Part shown: piece after piece, positions 30,973 through 43,847 of the stretch
Position numbering within the stretch: position 1 is the stretch's first letter
Layout: each line of letters begins with the position of its first letter
DNA from: Mycobacterium montefiorense
GTDB lineage: Bacteria > Actinomycetota > Actinomycetes > Mycobacteriales > Mycobacteriaceae
Assembly: GCF_003112775.1 (NCBI RefSeq)
Contig: NZ_BFCH01000018.1
Location: 248,001-312,000, forward strand
Length of the DNA: 64,000 nucleotides
Direction: 5' to 3'
Made by a program: the position numbers and the translations under genes
Notes under the pieces: generated by a model
Seen by the model: the letters and a program-made list of their open reading frames with translations, nothing else
Told to the model about the DNA's origin: nothing
Database searches by the model: none

Positions 30973-31553
30973 ATTGATGTAACCCCAGAATCGTTGCGGC
31001 GCACCGAGTTCTCCACTAGATCGAGGACCGCCGACAGCCGCTGCGGATCTTCTCCGGAGGCCAGCCGGGCCACCAATCCGTCCAGGACCAGTTCCAGGTA
31101 ACACTGCAACACGTCACCGGGTACGTCGTCGCGCACCCGGTGTGCTTCCATCTGCCGTTGCAGCCGATCGTGGGTCGCCGCTGCCAGTTCCGCGGAGCGC
31201 TCCGACCATCCGCGGCTGAACGCGGGGTCGTTGCGCAGCTTGCGCGCGATCTCCAACCTGGTTGCCAACCAGTCGAACTGCTCAGGCGCGGCAAGCATGT
31301 CGCGCATCACCTGGATCAGGCCTTCGCGAGACGCGACGTCGGCCATCCGCTCGGCATCCTCGTGCGCGAGCGCGAAAAACAGCGCGCCCTTGTCGCGGAA
31401 GTGGTGGAAGATCGCACCACGTGACATCCCGATCGACTGCTCGAGCCGCCGAACCGTGGCTCGGTCATAGCCGTGTTCGGCGAAGCATCGACGAGCACCG
31501 TCAAGGATCTGGCGGCGTCGAGCCGCCAGATGGTCCTCGCTGACTTTGGGCAC
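30969..31553 (-). CDS. TetR-family regulator downstream of acn
   Basis: A 194-residue TetR protein. The N-terminal helix-turn-helix is CFAEHGYDRATVRRLEQSIGMSRGAIFHHF (about 23-52); the rest is an all-helical ligand domain. GTG 31553 (MPKVSEDHLAARR) is the family start; upstream frame has no similarity. It follows acn by 67 nt on the same strand and is probably co-transcribed. Rv1474c of M. tuberculosis was reported as an iron-responsive repressor of acn, so autoregulation with aconitase is likely here too. Confidence 0.9.
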   Translation of the reverse strand: MPKVSEDHLAARRRQILDGARRCFAEHGYDRATVRRLEQSIGMSRGAIFHHFRDKGALFFALAHEDAERMADVASREGLIQVMRDMLAAPEQFDWLATRLEIARKLRNDPAFSRGWSERSAELAAATHDRLQRQMEAHRVRDDVPGDVLQCYLELVLDGLVARLASGEDPQRLSAVLDLVENSVRRNDSGVTSI

Positions 31554-31620
31554 GGGCGGTGGGCTCAGGTCTTCGGGTGTCGACCCGCTGCGCCCGGCCG
31601 CGCCGGCCGTGCGGTCGCCA

Positions 31621-34443
<2,823 letters not shown>

Positions 34444-34634
34444 ATCAACTCCCTGGGATTAAATTCTGCCGCCGACGGGCCGTGTCGACGGTGCGTTGCT
34501 CACTTTAACAGTACGCTTGTCCTGTAAGAAAGCGGCAGTCCGATTCTCAGTCTTGCCGGGTCGAGGCCGCGTTGAAACCCCTTTCTCCGACTGTTCGCGT
34601 ACGGTGCCTGTAGCAGCGAGGGAGGAGGCACACA
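34444..34634. promoter_or_regulatory. divergent region between acn and the Rv1476-like gene
   Basis: 191 bp between divergent starts. Read toward acn, a TTAAAGT stretch around 34502-34508 could form a -10 element. On the plus strand GGGAGGAGG at about 34619-34627 is a strong ribosome binding site before GTG 34635. No clear operator was seen. Confidence 0.4.
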
Positions 34635-35219
34635 GTGACCGGGCAAGGATCGTTCGTTGAACTAGCTCAGACCACCTTCTTCCTACAGCCGGTTCTGCCC
34701 GCTTACATTCCGCAAGACGTCGACATGACGGCGGTCAAAGCTCAGGTCGCGACCTCCGCGGTCAGCGCGCCGCCGGATGCCGTGCCGGCCCTTCTCGATG
34801 TGGTCAACCACGCTCATGCCGCAGGTATCAATCTCAAAATCGTGTTGCTCGACCACAATCCGCCGAACGACACCCCGTTGCGCGATATCTCGACCGTGGT
34901 CGGCGCCGACTATCCCGATGCCACCGTCTTGACACTCAGCCCGAGCTACGTGGGCAGCTACAGCACGCACTTCCCCCGCGTCACCCTTGAAGCCGGCGAA
35001 GACATCGCCAAGACGGGCAATCCGGTGGTCTCGGCGCAACATTTCTTGCACGAGCTGGAAAGCCCCGAGTTCCCCTGGACCGGGCTGACCATTTTCTTGC
35101 TTATCGGCGTGCTCGCGGCGGCCGTCGGCGCCCGATTCCTGCAGCTGCGCAGCCGACGGTCAGCAACCTCGGCCGATGCCGAAGAGGCTGACGTAGCACA
35201 GCCCGTCGAGGGCATCTAA
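34635..35219 (+). CDS. membrane-anchored protein, Rv1476-like
   Basis: A 194-residue protein with one convincing transmembrane helix near the C-terminus (LTIFLLIGVLAAAVGARFL, about 155-173) followed by a short cytoplasmic tail. The larger N-terminal part (IPQDVDMTAVKAQV, LDHNPPNDTPLRDI, TLEAGEDIAKTGNPV) would face outward, a tail-anchored layout. GTG 34635 follows GGAGG. It precedes ripA and is conserved beside it in mycobacteria, so an envelope role is plausible but unproven. Confidence 0.78.
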   Translation: MTGQGSFVELAQTTFFLQPVLPAYIPQDVDMTAVKAQVATSAVSAPPDAVPALLDVVNHAHAAGINLKIVLLDHNPPNDTPLRDISTVVGADYPDATVLTLSPSYVGSYSTHFPRVTLEAGEDIAKTGNPVVSAQHFLHELESPEFPWTGLTIFLLIGVLAAAVGARFLQLRSRRSATSADAEEADVAQPVEGI

Positions 35220-35286
35220 CCTCCCACGTTCGCCTCGGCCGGTTGGGCTGGGGACGACTCACAATCGTCTGCGGCAAATCGCGTAG

Positions 35287-35302
35287 GTCACCGTTCGGTC
35301 AC
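35287..35302 (+). promoter_or_regulatory. candidate MtrA half-site pair upstream of ripA
   Basis: Two direct GTCAC half-sites (35287-35291 and 35298-35302) are spaced 11 bp start to start. MtrA of M. tuberculosis recognises direct repeats with core GTCAC and is reported to act at the ripA promoter. The match here is to the half-site only and the flanks differ from the full consensus, so this is a hypothesis. The rest of the 240-bp gap (35220-35459) shows no ORF. Confidence 0.4.
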
Positions 35303-35459
35303 ATTAAACGCACGTAGAGGGTTGCGATTTGTGACGAGCGTTTCCCCGGCGACCGGTGTGACGTACGGTGCAAATGATGCTCGTGTTTTCTTTGGCGCTT
35401 ATAGAGGTAAATGTGTCTGGCGCCGCCGTCCGTGTTAAGCCCAAGGGGAGCTAAGTCGA

Positions 35460-36896
35460 ATGAGACGCACACGCCGGGGCCCAGCTGCGCGACCGGCCGC
35501 GAGGTTGGTCCGTCCGGTCATTCCAGCGGTCCTGAGCGTGGCCATGCTCGTCACCACACCGGGTCTGGCGCAAGGTGATCCGAACGCCGACACCCTCGGC
35601 GCGCTGATCGCGAATGTCGCCAAGGCCAACCAGCGTCTGGAAAACCTGAGTGCTGAAATCCAGTCGGAGCAAGAGGCCGTCAACAAGGCCCTGGTCGATG
35701 TGGAGACCGCACGGGACGGCGTGACCACCGCGCAGCATGACGTCGAGGTCAGCCAGCAGTCGGTCAAGGATGCCAACGCGGCAATCGCTGCGGCCCAAAG
35801 CCGTTTCAACACGTTCGCGGCGGCCACCTACATGAATGGTCCGTCGGGGAGCTACCTGACCGCGACTAGCCCCGAAGACATCATCGCCACCGAATCCGCT
35901 TCGAGGACCCTGGCGACCAGTTCCCAAACGGTGATGGACAACCTGCAGCGGGCCCGCACCGAGCAGGTAAACAAGGAGTCGGCCGCGCGGCTGGCCAAGC
36001 AAAAGGCCGAAAAGGCTGCTGCCGACGCGAAATCCAGTCAGGATGCCGCGGTCGCTGCGCTCACCACCTCGAAGCACAAGTTTGAAGAACAGCGTGAGCA
36101 GATCGACCAGTTGGCCGCCGAGCGGGACGCGGCCCAGGCCAAACTGCAGCAGGCCCAACTCGCGTCCGCGCATTGGTCGACCGGAAACGGCGGCGGTGCA
36201 CCAACGACGGGCGACCGGTGGGACCCCGGCGCGCCGGCCAGTGCGCCCCACACCGGCGGCCGCCAGTGGGACGGTTGGGATCCCACGCTGCCGATGGTGC
36301 CCAGTGCCAATATCCCGGGTGACCCGGTCGCGGTGATCAACCAGGTGCTGGGCATCTCGGCCACCTCCACGCAGGTGACCGCCAGCATGGGGAAGGGCTT
36401 CCTGCAGCAACTCGGCATTCTCAAGCCCGACGACACTGGGATCACCAACGCCGCACCCGGTGGGGTCGGGGGACGCATTCCGCGGGTTTACGGCCGGCAG
36501 GCCTCCGAATACGTGATCCGTCGCGGCATGTCACAGATCGGCGTGCCCTACTCCTGGGGCGGTGGCAACGCGGCCGGCCCGAGCCACGGAATCGACTCTG
36601 GCGCCGGGATCACCGGCTTGGACTGCTCGGGCCTGGTCTTGTACTCGTTCGCCGGGGTGGGCATCAAGCTGCCGCACTACTCGGGTTCGCAGTACGGCCT
36701 GGGCCGCAAGATCCCGTCTTCTCAAATGCGCCGCGGCGACGTCATCTTCTACGGCCCGGGCGGCAGCCAGCACGTGACGATCTACCTCGGTCAAGGCCAG
36801 ATGCTCGAGGCCCCCGACATCGGACTGAAGGTGCGCGTGGCACCGGTGCGCACCAGCGGCATGACCCCGTACGTGATTCGCTACATCGAGTACTAA
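35460..36896 (+). CDS. ripA: peptidoglycan endopeptidase RipA
   Basis: NlpC/P60 hydrolase that cleaves the D-Glu-mDAP peptide bond at the septum. The 478 residues comprise a signal peptide (to about 39), a long Ala/Gln/Glu-rich coiled-coil domain (about 45-240) that acts as an inhibitory helical segment, a Pro/Gly linker, and the catalytic domain. Catalytic residues: Cys389 in GLDCSGL, His438 in QHVTIYLG, Glu450 in MLEAPD, each six positions later than Cys383, His432 and Glu444 of H37Rv RipA. ATG 35460. ripB follows after nine bases. Confidence 0.96.
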   Translation: MRRTRRGPAARPAARLVRPVIPAVLSVAMLVTTPGLAQGDPNADTLGALIANVAKANQRLENLSAEIQSEQEAVNKALVDVETARDGVTTAQHDVEVSQQSVKDANAAIAAAQSRFNTFAAATYMNGPSGSYLTATSPEDIIATESASRTLATSSQTVMDNLQRARTEQVNKESAARLAKQKAEKAAADAKSSQDAAVAALTTSKHKFEEQREQIDQLAAERDAAQAKLQQAQLASAHWSTGNGGGAPTTGDRWDPGAPASAPHTGGRQWDGWDPTLPMVPSANIPGDPVAVINQVLGISATSTQVTASMGKGFLQQLGILKPDDTGITNAAPGGVGGRIPRVYGRQASEYVIRRGMSQIGVPYSWGGGNAAGPSHGIDSGAGITGLDCSGLVLYSFAGVGIKLPHYSGSQYGLGRKIPSSQMRRGDVIFYGPGGSQHVTIYLGQGQMLEAPDIGLKVRVAPVRTSGMTPYVIRYIEY

Positions 36897-36905
36897 CGAG
36901 GAGCT

Positions 36906-37631
36906 ATGGGGCACAAGCGTTTTCGCCTGATCAACTTGGCCTGGATTACCACAGTGGTGACCGGGCTGATGTTGTCTGTCGCCGCCCCGGCCACGGCTGA
37001 CCCCGGCGGGTGGGACCCCACTTTGCCGGCCACCATCAGCGCCGGCGCTCCGGGCGATCCGCTCGCCGTGGCCAACGCTTCGCTGCAGGCCACCGCCCAG
37101 GCCACCCAGACCACCCTCGACCTCGGTAAGCAATTTCTGGGCGGCCTCGGGATCAACATCGGCGGCGATTCCGCTCCCACCGCGGCTACCCCGACCAACC
37201 CCGGCGGCAAAATCCCGCGGGCCAACGGCCGGCAGGCCATCGAGTACGTGATCCGGCGGATGGGCTCCCAGATGGGGGTGCCGTACTCATGGGGTGGTGG
37301 CTCGCTGGAAGGCCCCAGTAAGGGCGTCGGCGACGGCGCCAACATCAACGGTTTCGACTGTTCGGGCCTGATGCGTTATGGATTTGCCGGTGTCGGCGTG
37401 CTGATCCCGCGGTTCTCCGGTGACCAGTACAACGCTGGCCGCCACATTCCTCCCAACGAGGCCCGGCGCGGCGACCTGATTTTTTACGGCCCGGGCGGCG
37501 GCCAGCACGTCACCATGTATCTGGGCAACGGCCAAATGCTGGAGGCCTCCGGAAGTGCCGCCAAGGTGACTGTGAGCCCCGTGCGAAAGCCCGGTATGAC
37601 GCCGTACCTGACTAGGATCATCGAGTACTGA
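36906..37631 (+). CDS. ripB: peptidoglycan endopeptidase RipB
   Basis: A 241-residue secreted NlpC/P60 hydrolase, essentially the RipA catalytic domain without the coiled coil. Signal peptide about 1-35 ending in APATADP. Catalytic Cys in GFDCSGLMRYGF and His in QHVTMYLGNGQM, Glu in MLEASG. The ATG at 36906 follows GAGGAG from the end of ripA, so the pair is co-expressed. Rv1478 counterpart. Confidence 0.95.
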   Translation: MGHKRFRLINLAWITTVVTGLMLSVAAPATADPGGWDPTLPATISAGAPGDPLAVANASLQATAQATQTTLDLGKQFLGGLGINIGGDSAPTAATPTNPGGKIPRANGRQAIEYVIRRMGSQMGVPYSWGGGSLEGPSKGVGDGANINGFDCSGLMRYGFAGVGVLIPRFSGDQYNAGRHIPPNEARRGDLIFYGPGGGQHVTMYLGNGQMLEASGSAAKVTVSPVRKPGMTPYLTRIIEY

Positions 37632-37656
37632 CCCAGGTGTGCCGTCGGGATCGCGG

Positions 37657-37681
37657 CCGAACCCGGCGGGTTTGATTTGCT
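37657..37681 (+). terminator. hairpin element downstream of ripB
   Basis: AACCC (37660-37664), loop GGC, GGGTT (37668-37672) followed by TGATTT forms a short stem with a T-containing tail, beginning 28 nt after the ripB stop. A near copy (CCGAACCCG..GGTTTGATT) lies after the first glycosyltransferase at 62395. A terminator or RNA-end role fits both places but is inferred. Confidence 0.4.
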
Positions 37682-37751
37682 CGTCAGCGGAGCGCGGCGT
37701 CGACGGAATCCCTAGGGCCTGGAATAGTTGGACGAGGGCACGTAGCTGCCC

Positions 37752-37808
37752 CACGACATTCGTCGTGATGGCAGTTGTGTTCGATTTGAGCTGTATCGGT
37801 TAAACCGA
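37752..37808. promoter_or_regulatory. two inverted repeats upstream of moxR1
   Basis: CACGAC-attc-GTCGTG (37752-37767) is a perfect six-base hairpin, and TCGGTT-A-AACCGA (37796-37808) is a perfect 13-bp palindrome ending just before the AGAGG ribosome binding site. The second looks like an operator or a start-proximal hairpin. No regulator can be named. Confidence 0.45.
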
Positions 37809-37821
37809 GAAGAGGATGTTA

Positions 37822-38952
37822 ATGACAGCAGCAGGTGGGCCGCCCCCGGGCGCCAGCGGTTACTCGGGTCCGAGCGGGCAGTCTGGCCCCGGGGCCCATG
37901 CGGCGCCAGGTGGCGCCGACGGATTGGCTGCCGAAGTACACACCCTGGAACGGGCCATCTTCGAGGTCAAGCGGATCATCGTCGGTCAGGATCAGCTGGT
38001 GGAGCGGATGCTGGTCGGTCTGCTGTCCAAGGGCCACGTGCTGCTCGAAGGTGTCCCCGGCGTGGCCAAGACGCTGGCCGTCGAGACGTTCGCCAAGGTC
38101 GTGGGCGGCACGTTCGCGCGTATCCAGTTCACGCCCGACCTGGTGCCCACCGACATCATCGGTACCCGCATCTACCGGCAGGGCAAGGAAGAGTTCGACA
38201 CTGAGCTCGGCCCGGTCCACGTCAACTTCCTGCTCGCCGACGAGATCAACCGCGCGCCGGCCAAGGTCCAGTCGGCGCTGCTGGAGGTGATGGCCGAACG
38301 TCAGGTGTCAATCGGTGGCAAGAGATACCCGCTGCCCAGCCCGTTCCTGGTGATGGCGACGCAGAACCCGATCGAGCACGAGGGGGTTTACCAGCTGCCC
38401 GAGGCGCAGCGTGACCGCTTCCTGTTCAAGATCAATGTCGGGTACCCCTCGCCCGAGGAAGAGCGCGAGATCATCTACCGGATGGGCGTTAAGCCGCCGC
38501 AGCCCAAGCAGATCCTGGACACCGGTGACCTGCTGCGGCTGCAGGACGTCGCGGCCAACAACTTCGTGCACCACGCGCTGGTCGATTATGTGGTGCGCGT
38601 CGTCACCGCGACCCGCCATCCCGAGCAACTCGGCATGAACGACGTCAAGACGTGGATCTCGTTCGGCGCATCGCCGCGTGCCTCATTGGGCATCATCGCG
38701 GCCGCCCGTTCGCTGGCGTTGGTGCGCGGTCGCGACTATGTGATCCCGCAAGACGTCGTCGAGGTCATCCCCGACGTGCTGCGCCACCGTTTGGTGCTGA
38801 CCTACGATGCGCTCGCCGACGAAATCTCGCCTGAGGTCGTCATCAACAGGATTTTGCAGACCGTCGCCCTTCCGCAGGTGAATGCCGTTCCGCAGCAAGG
38901 GCATTCGGTTCCGCCGGTGATGCAGGCTGCGGGCGCGGCTAGCAGTCGGTGA
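37822..38952 (+). CDS. moxR1: MoxR-family AAA+ ATPase
   Basis: A chaperone-type AAA+ ATPase that works with the VWA and DUF58 proteins encoded next. A Gly/Pro-rich N-terminus (about 1-35) precedes the ATPase: Walker [13 protein letters not shown] near 77-88, Walker [24 protein letters not shown] near 134-156, sensor 1 in [15 protein letters not shown] 37822 is chosen over ATG 37816 because AGAGG at 37810-37814 is at proper distance only from the former. Gives 376 residues, as Rv1479. The stop overlaps the next gene's GTG. Confidence 0.93.
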   Translation: MTAAGGPPPGASGYSGPSGQSGPGAHAAPGGADGLAAEVHTLERAIFEVKRIIVGQDQLVERMLVGLLSKGHVLLEGVPGVAKTLAVETFAKVVGGTFARIQFTPDLVPTDIIGTRIYRQGKEEFDTELGPVHVNFLLADEINRAPAKVQSALLEVMAERQVSIGGKRYPLPSPFLVMATQNPIEHEGVYQLPEAQRDRFLFKINVGYPSPEEEREIIYRMGVKPPQPKQILDTGDLLRLQDVAANNFVHHALVDYVVRVVTATRHPEQLGMNDVKTWISFGASPRASLGIIAAARSLALVRGRDYVIPQDVVEVIPDVLRHRLVLTYDALADEISPEVVINRILQTVALPQVNAVPQQGHSVPPVMQAAGAASSR

Positions 38953-39911
38953 CCGATCCGAACCCCGCCGCGAAGTCCGCGGCGCTACATCCGCCGTCGT
39001 TTCAGCGCGGACAGCTCGATGACCCGAAATTGTCGGCGGCGCTGCGCACGCTCGAACTCACCGTCCGGCGCAAGCTCGACGGAGTCCTGCACGGTGACCA
39101 CCTCGGCCTGATACCGGGCCCGGGTTCGGAGCCGGGGGAGTCGCGGGAGTACCAGCCCGGCGACGACGTCCGGCGGATGGACTGGGCGGTCACGGCCCGC
39201 ACCACCCACCCGCACGTGCGGCAGATGATCGCCGACCGCGAGCTAGAGACCTGGATGGTGGTCGACATGTCGGCCAGCCTCGACTTCGGCACCACGGTCT
39301 GCGAAAAGCGTGACCTGGCGGTCGCCGCGGCGGCCGCGATCACATTCCTCAACAGCGGGGGCGGCAATCGGCTGGGCGCACTCGTCACCAATGGTGCGGA
39401 CAACGTCCGGGTGCCGGCCCGCTCCGGGCGGCAACACGAACAGACGCTGTTGCGCACCATCGCGACTATGCCCAAAGCGCCGGTCGGAGTGCGTGGTGAC
39501 CTGGCGGTCGCCATCGACGCGTTGCGTCGCCCGGAACGCCGTCGCGGAATGGCCGTGATCATCAGTGACTTCCTTGGGCCGATCAACTGGATGCGTCCGC
39601 TGCGCGCGATTGCTGCTCGCCACGAGGTGCTGGCCATCGAGGTGCTCGACCCGCGCGATGTCGAACTACCCGATGTGGGCGACGTTGTGCTTCAGGACGC
39701 CGAAACCGGCGTGACCCGCGAATTCACCGTCGATGCGCAACTGCGGGATGACTTCGCCAAGGCGGCGGCGGCGCATCGTGCCAACGTGGCCCGAACGGTT
39801 CGCGGTTGTGGCGCACCGGTTTTGACGCTGCGCACCGACCGGGACTGGATCGCCGACATCGTCCGCTTCGTGGAGTCCCGCCGGCGTGGGGCCATGGCGG
39901 GGCGCCAGTGA
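38949..39911 (+). CDS. DUF58-domain protein of the MoxR operon
   Basis: A 320-residue protein with the DUF58 core [23 protein letters not shown] (about 59-81), then a VWA-like fold ([12 protein letters not shown] near 103-114; the metal-site residues D-x-S-x-S are present). No membrane segment seen. GTG 38949 overlaps the moxR1 stop. Rv1480 counterpart. MoxR-DUF58-VWA sets act in assembly or stress folding of envelope proteins, which fits the neighbouring hydrolases, but the partner here is unknown. Confidence 0.86.
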   Translation: MTDPNPAAKSAALHPPSFQRGQLDDPKLSAALRTLELTVRRKLDGVLHGDHLGLIPGPGSEPGESREYQPGDDVRRMDWAVTARTTHPHVRQMIADRELETWMVVDMSASLDFGTTVCEKRDLAVAAAAAITFLNSGGGNRLGALVTNGADNVRVPARSGRQHEQTLLRTIATMPKAPVGVRGDLAVAIDALRRPERRRGMAVIISDFLGPINWMRPLRAIAARHEVLAIEVLDPRDVELPDVGDVVLQDAETGVTREFTVDAQLRDDFAKAAAAHRANVARTVRGCGAPVLTLRTDRDWIADIVRFVESRRRGAMAGRQ

Positions 39912-39957
39912 CTCGCGCTTTTCCCAAGGCGGTCATGCACGGCGAGACGGGTCTGTT

Positions 39958-40965
39958 ATGACAATGCCTTTGCTCGGCGCGATGTCACTGTCCGGGTTCG
40001 CGCACGCATGGTTCTTCCTTTTCCTGCTCGTCGTTGTCGGGTTGGTCGTGCTGTACGTGCTGATGCAGTTGGCCCGCGAGCGACGCATGCTGCGGTTCGC
40101 CAACATGGAGCTGCTGGAAAGCGTGGCTCCCAAACGGCCCGCTAGATGGCGCCATGTGCCGGCGATCCTGCTGGTGGCATCGCTGGTGTTGTTCACCGTC
40201 GCGATGGCCGGGCCGACGAACGACGTCCGGATTCCACGCAACCGCGCGGTGGTGATGTTGGTGATCGACGTGTCGCAGTCGATGCGTGCCACCGACGTCG
40301 AACCCAACCGGATGGCCGCCGCGCAGGAGGCGGCAAAGCAATTCGCCGACGAGCTCACACCGGGCATCAACCTCGGCCTGATCGCCTATGCGGGTACCGC
40401 GACGGTGCTGGTGTCGCCGACGACCAACCGCGAGGCGGCCAAGATTGCGCTGGACAAGCTTCAGTTTGCCGACCGCACCGCCACCGGCGAGGGGATCTTC
40501 ACCGCGCTGCAGGCCATCGCCACGGTCGGCGCTGTCATCGGTGGCGGCGACAAGCCGCCGCCGGCCCGCATCGTGCTGTTCTCCGACGGTAAGGAGACGA
40601 TGCCGACCAACCCGGACAACCCCAAGGGCGCCTTCACCGCCGCACGGACCGCCAAGGACCAGGGCGTGCCGATCTCGACGATCTCGTTCGGTACCCCGTA
40701 CGGCTTCGTCGAGATCAACGACCAGCGTCAGCCGGTGCCGGTCGACGACGAGACACTCAAGAAGGTCGCCCAGCTTTCGGGCGGAAATTCCTTCAATGCC
40801 TCGACCCTGCAGGAGCTCAAGGCTGTGTACGCGTCGCTGCAGGAGCAGATCGGCTACGAGACGATCAAAGGTGACGCCAGCGTGGGCTGGCTGCGGCTGG
40901 GAGCGCTGGTGTTGGCGCTGGCGGCGCTGTCGGCGTTGCTGATCAACCGCCGGCTACCGACCTAG
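39958..40965 (+). CDS. membrane VWA-domain protein of the MoxR operon
   Basis: A 335-residue protein with two N-terminal transmembrane helices (about 12-35 and 65-82), a von Willebrand A domain with MIDAS sequence [10 protein letters not shown] near 97-106, and a C-terminal helix ([17 protein letters not shown]). The VWA domain should face the periplasmic side or cytoplasm between helices, depending on topology. ATG 39958 gives the same length as Rv1481; ATG 39886 lies within the DUF58 gene. Likely works with MoxR1. Confidence 0.9.
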   Translation: MTMPLLGAMSLSGFAHAWFFLFLLVVVGLVVLYVLMQLARERRMLRFANMELLESVAPKRPARWRHVPAILLVASLVLFTVAMAGPTNDVRIPRNRAVVMLVIDVSQSMRATDVEPNRMAAAQEAAKQFADELTPGINLGLIAYAGTATVLVSPTTNREAAKIALDKLQFADRTATGEGIFTALQAIATVGAVIGGGDKPPPARIVLFSDGKETMPTNPDNPKGAFTAARTAKDQGVPISTISFGTPYGFVEINDQRQPVPVDDETLKKVAQLSGGNSFNASTLQELKAVYASLQEQIGYETIKGDASVGWLRLGALVLALAALSALLINRRLPT

Positions 40966-41019
40966 CTGATCTCGCGATGGTCTTCGGCGACGTCGCATTC
41001 GATGCGCTCTTCCCAAACC

Positions 41020-41077
41020 AGCACGCCAGCAGTTGGTAATGGCTCTCGAGCTCATGGCGAGAGATAGCTGGCGTGCT
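41020..41077 (+). terminator. nested inverted repeat between Rv1481-like gene and fabG1
   Basis: AGCACGCCAGC (41020-41030) pairs perfectly with GCTGGCGTGCT (41067-41077); within the loop CTCTCG (41043-41048) pairs with CGAGAG (41058-41063). It starts 55 nt after the upstream stop. No T-tract follows, so it is either a factor-dependent or stem-only terminator or an RNA element. In H37Rv the gene Rv1482c sits in this interval. Confidence 0.5.
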
Positions 41078-41183
41078 ACCAGGGCCTCGCTGCCCAGAAA
41101 CGGGTCTGCCATGGCGGAATTGTGCCGAGAATCACCGACAAGCGCCGCGAGTCGAGGTATGTTCCGGCCGCAAAGGGGGCAGA

Positions 41184-41976
<793 letters not shown>

Positions 41977-41993
41977 AGAAGGAAAACATAGAC

Positions 41994-42803
41994 ATGGCAG
42001 GCATTCTCGACGGCAAGCGGATCCTGGTAACCGGGATCATCACCGACTCGTCGATCGCGTTTCACATCGCCAAGGTGGCCCAGGAAGCGGGGGCTCAGTT
42101 GGTGCTGACGGGCTTTGACCGGTTGCGGCTGATTCAGCGCATCGCCGATCGGCTGCCGGAAAAGGCCCCGCTGATCGAACTCGATGTGCAGGACGAAAAG
42201 CACCTCGACACGTTGGCGGATCGGATCAGCGCCGAGATCGGCGAGGGCAACAAGCTCGACGGTGTGGTGCACTCGATCGGTTTCATGCCGCAGACGGGAA
42301 TGGGTATCAACCCGTTCTTCGACGCGCCCTACGAAGACGTGGCCAAAGGCATCCACATTTCGGCGTACTCGTACGCTTCGCTGGCCAAAGCGGTGCTGCC
42401 GATTATGAATTCCGGCGGCTCTATCGTCGGTATGGATTTCGACCCGACCCGGGCCATGCCGGCCTACAACTGGATGACGGTCGCCAAGAGCGCACTGGAG
42501 TCGGTGAACCGGTTCGTGGCGCGCGAGGCCGGTAAGGCGGGGGTGCGCTCGAATCTCGTTGCCGCCGGGCCGATCCGAACGCTCGCGATGAGCGCGATCG
42601 TCGGTGGCGCACTCGGCGACGAAGCCGGTGCTCAGATGCAGCTGCTCGAGGAGGGCTGGGACCAGCGCGCCCCGATCGGCTGGAACATGAAAGACCCCAC
42701 GCCGGTCGCCAAGACCGTGTGCGCGCTGCTTTCGGAGTGGCTGCCCGCGACCACCGGCTCCATCATCTACGCCGACGGCGGCGCCAGCACCCAATTGCTT
42801 TAA
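41994..42803 (+). CDS. inhA: enoyl-ACP reductase InhA
   Basis: NADH-dependent enoyl reductase of FAS-II, target of isoniazid and ethionamide adducts. 269 residues, the standard length. Tyr158 and Lys165 of the active site are present (AYNWMTVAK), as are Ile16, Ile21 and Ser94, the positions whose changes give resistance in M. tuberculosis, all in wild-type form. Located between fabG1 and hemZ, preceded by AGAAGGAAAAC as ribosome binding site. Confidence 0.98.
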   Translation: MAGILDGKRILVTGIITDSSIAFHIAKVAQEAGAQLVLTGFDRLRLIQRIADRLPEKAPLIELDVQDEKHLDTLADRISAEIGEGNKLDGVVHSIGFMPQTGMGINPFFDAPYEDVAKGIHISAYSYASLAKAVLPIMNSGGSIVGMDFDPTRAMPAYNWMTVAKSALESVNRFVAREAGKAGVRSNLVAAGPIRTLAMSAIVGGALGDEAGAQMQLLEEGWDQRAPIGWNMKDPTPVAKTVCALLSEWLPATTGSIIYADGGASTQLL

Positions 42804-42809
42804 CCGGCA

Positions 42810-43847
42810 ATGGAATTTGACGCCGTCCTGCTGCTGTCCTTCGGGGGACCAGAGGGCCCACAGCAGGTGCGACCGTTCCTGGAGAACGTCACCCGCGGCC
42901 GCAATATACCGCCGGAAAGGCTAGACGACGTCGCCGAGCAGTATCTGCATTTCGGCGGCGTATCGCCGATCAACGGCATCAACCGCGCGCTGATCACGCA
43001 ACTGGAAGCCGAGTTAGCTGACCGCGGTTCGGATATGCCGGTGTACTTCGGCAATCGCAACTGGAATCCGTACGTCGAAGATACGGTAAAAGTCATGTGT
43101 GACAATGGTATTCGTCGCGCTGCGGTATTCACCACGTCAGCCTGGAGCGGCTACTCCAGCTGCACGCAATATGTCGAAGACATCGCCCGCGGCCGTCGGG
43201 CCGCAGGTGCGAATGCGCCCGAGTTGGTCAAGCTGCGAACCTATTTCGATCATCCGCTATTCGTAGAGATGTTCGCCGACGCGATCGCGGCGGCCGCCGA
43301 CACGTTGGCGGCCGAGTTGCGTGGCGAGGCGCGGCTGGTATTCACCGCACATTCGATTCCGGTGGCCGCCGATGAGCGCTGCGGCCCGCGTCTGTATAGC
43401 CGTCAAGTCGCTTACGCCACAAGGCTGGTCGCCGCGGCCGCCGGATACGCCGATTACGACCTGGCCTGGCAATCCCGATCGGGTCCGCCGCAGGTTCCGT
43501 GGCTGGAACCCGACGTTGCTGACCATCTGCGGGTACTGGCGGAGACAGGCACCAAGGCCGTCATCGTCTGTCCCATCGGATTCGTCGCCGACCACATCGA
43601 GGTGGTGTGGGACCTCGACGAAGAATTGCAGTCACAAGCGCGGGCGGCGGGGGTGGCATTGGCCCGGGCCGCCACGCCGAACGCCGACCGGCGATTCGCG
43701 ATGCTGGCCGCGGATTTGATCGACGAACTGCGCTACAGCCGCGCTCCGGCCCGCACCAGCGGACCTGACCCGGTACCGGGTTGCCTTGCCAGCGTCGACG
43801 GCGCGGCGTGCTGCCCGCCGCATTGCGTTGCGGGAGAAGAGGGTTAG
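42810..43847 (+). CDS. hemZ: ferrochelatase
   Basis: Inserts iron into a porphyrin for heme. 345 residues; conserved [19 protein letters not shown] near 178-196 (HS of the active site), [17 protein letters not shown] near 75-91, and glutamate in [17 protein letters not shown] near 252-268. C-terminal Cys group ([16 protein letters not shown]) fits the 2Fe-2S cluster of actinobacterial ferrochelatases. Six bases after inhA, so co-transcribed. Rv1485. In actinobacteria the enzyme may act as a coproporphyrin ferrochelatase; sequence alone does not decide. Confidence 0.94.
   Translation: MEFDAVLLLSFGGPEGPQQVRPFLENVTRGRNIPPERLDDVAEQYLHFGGVSPINGINRALITQLEAELADRGSDMPVYFGNRNWNPYVEDTVKVMCDNGIRRAAVFTTSAWSGYSSCTQYVEDIARGRRAAGANAPELVKLRTYFDHPLFVEMFADAIAAAADTLAAELRGEARLVFTAHSIPVAADERCGPRLYSRQVAYATRLVAAAAGYADYDLAWQSRSGPPQVPWLEPDVADHLRVLAETGTKAVIVCPIGFVADHIEVVWDLDEELQSQARAAGVALARAATPNADRRFAMLAADLIDELRYSRAPARTSGPDPVPGCLASVDGAACCPPHCVAGEEG

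Noticed and set aside
35311..35459. A c-di-AMP (ydaO-type) riboswitch before ripA
   Set aside because: Such switches precede some actinobacterial cell-wall hydrolase genes, but I could not find the conserved core or closing stems here.
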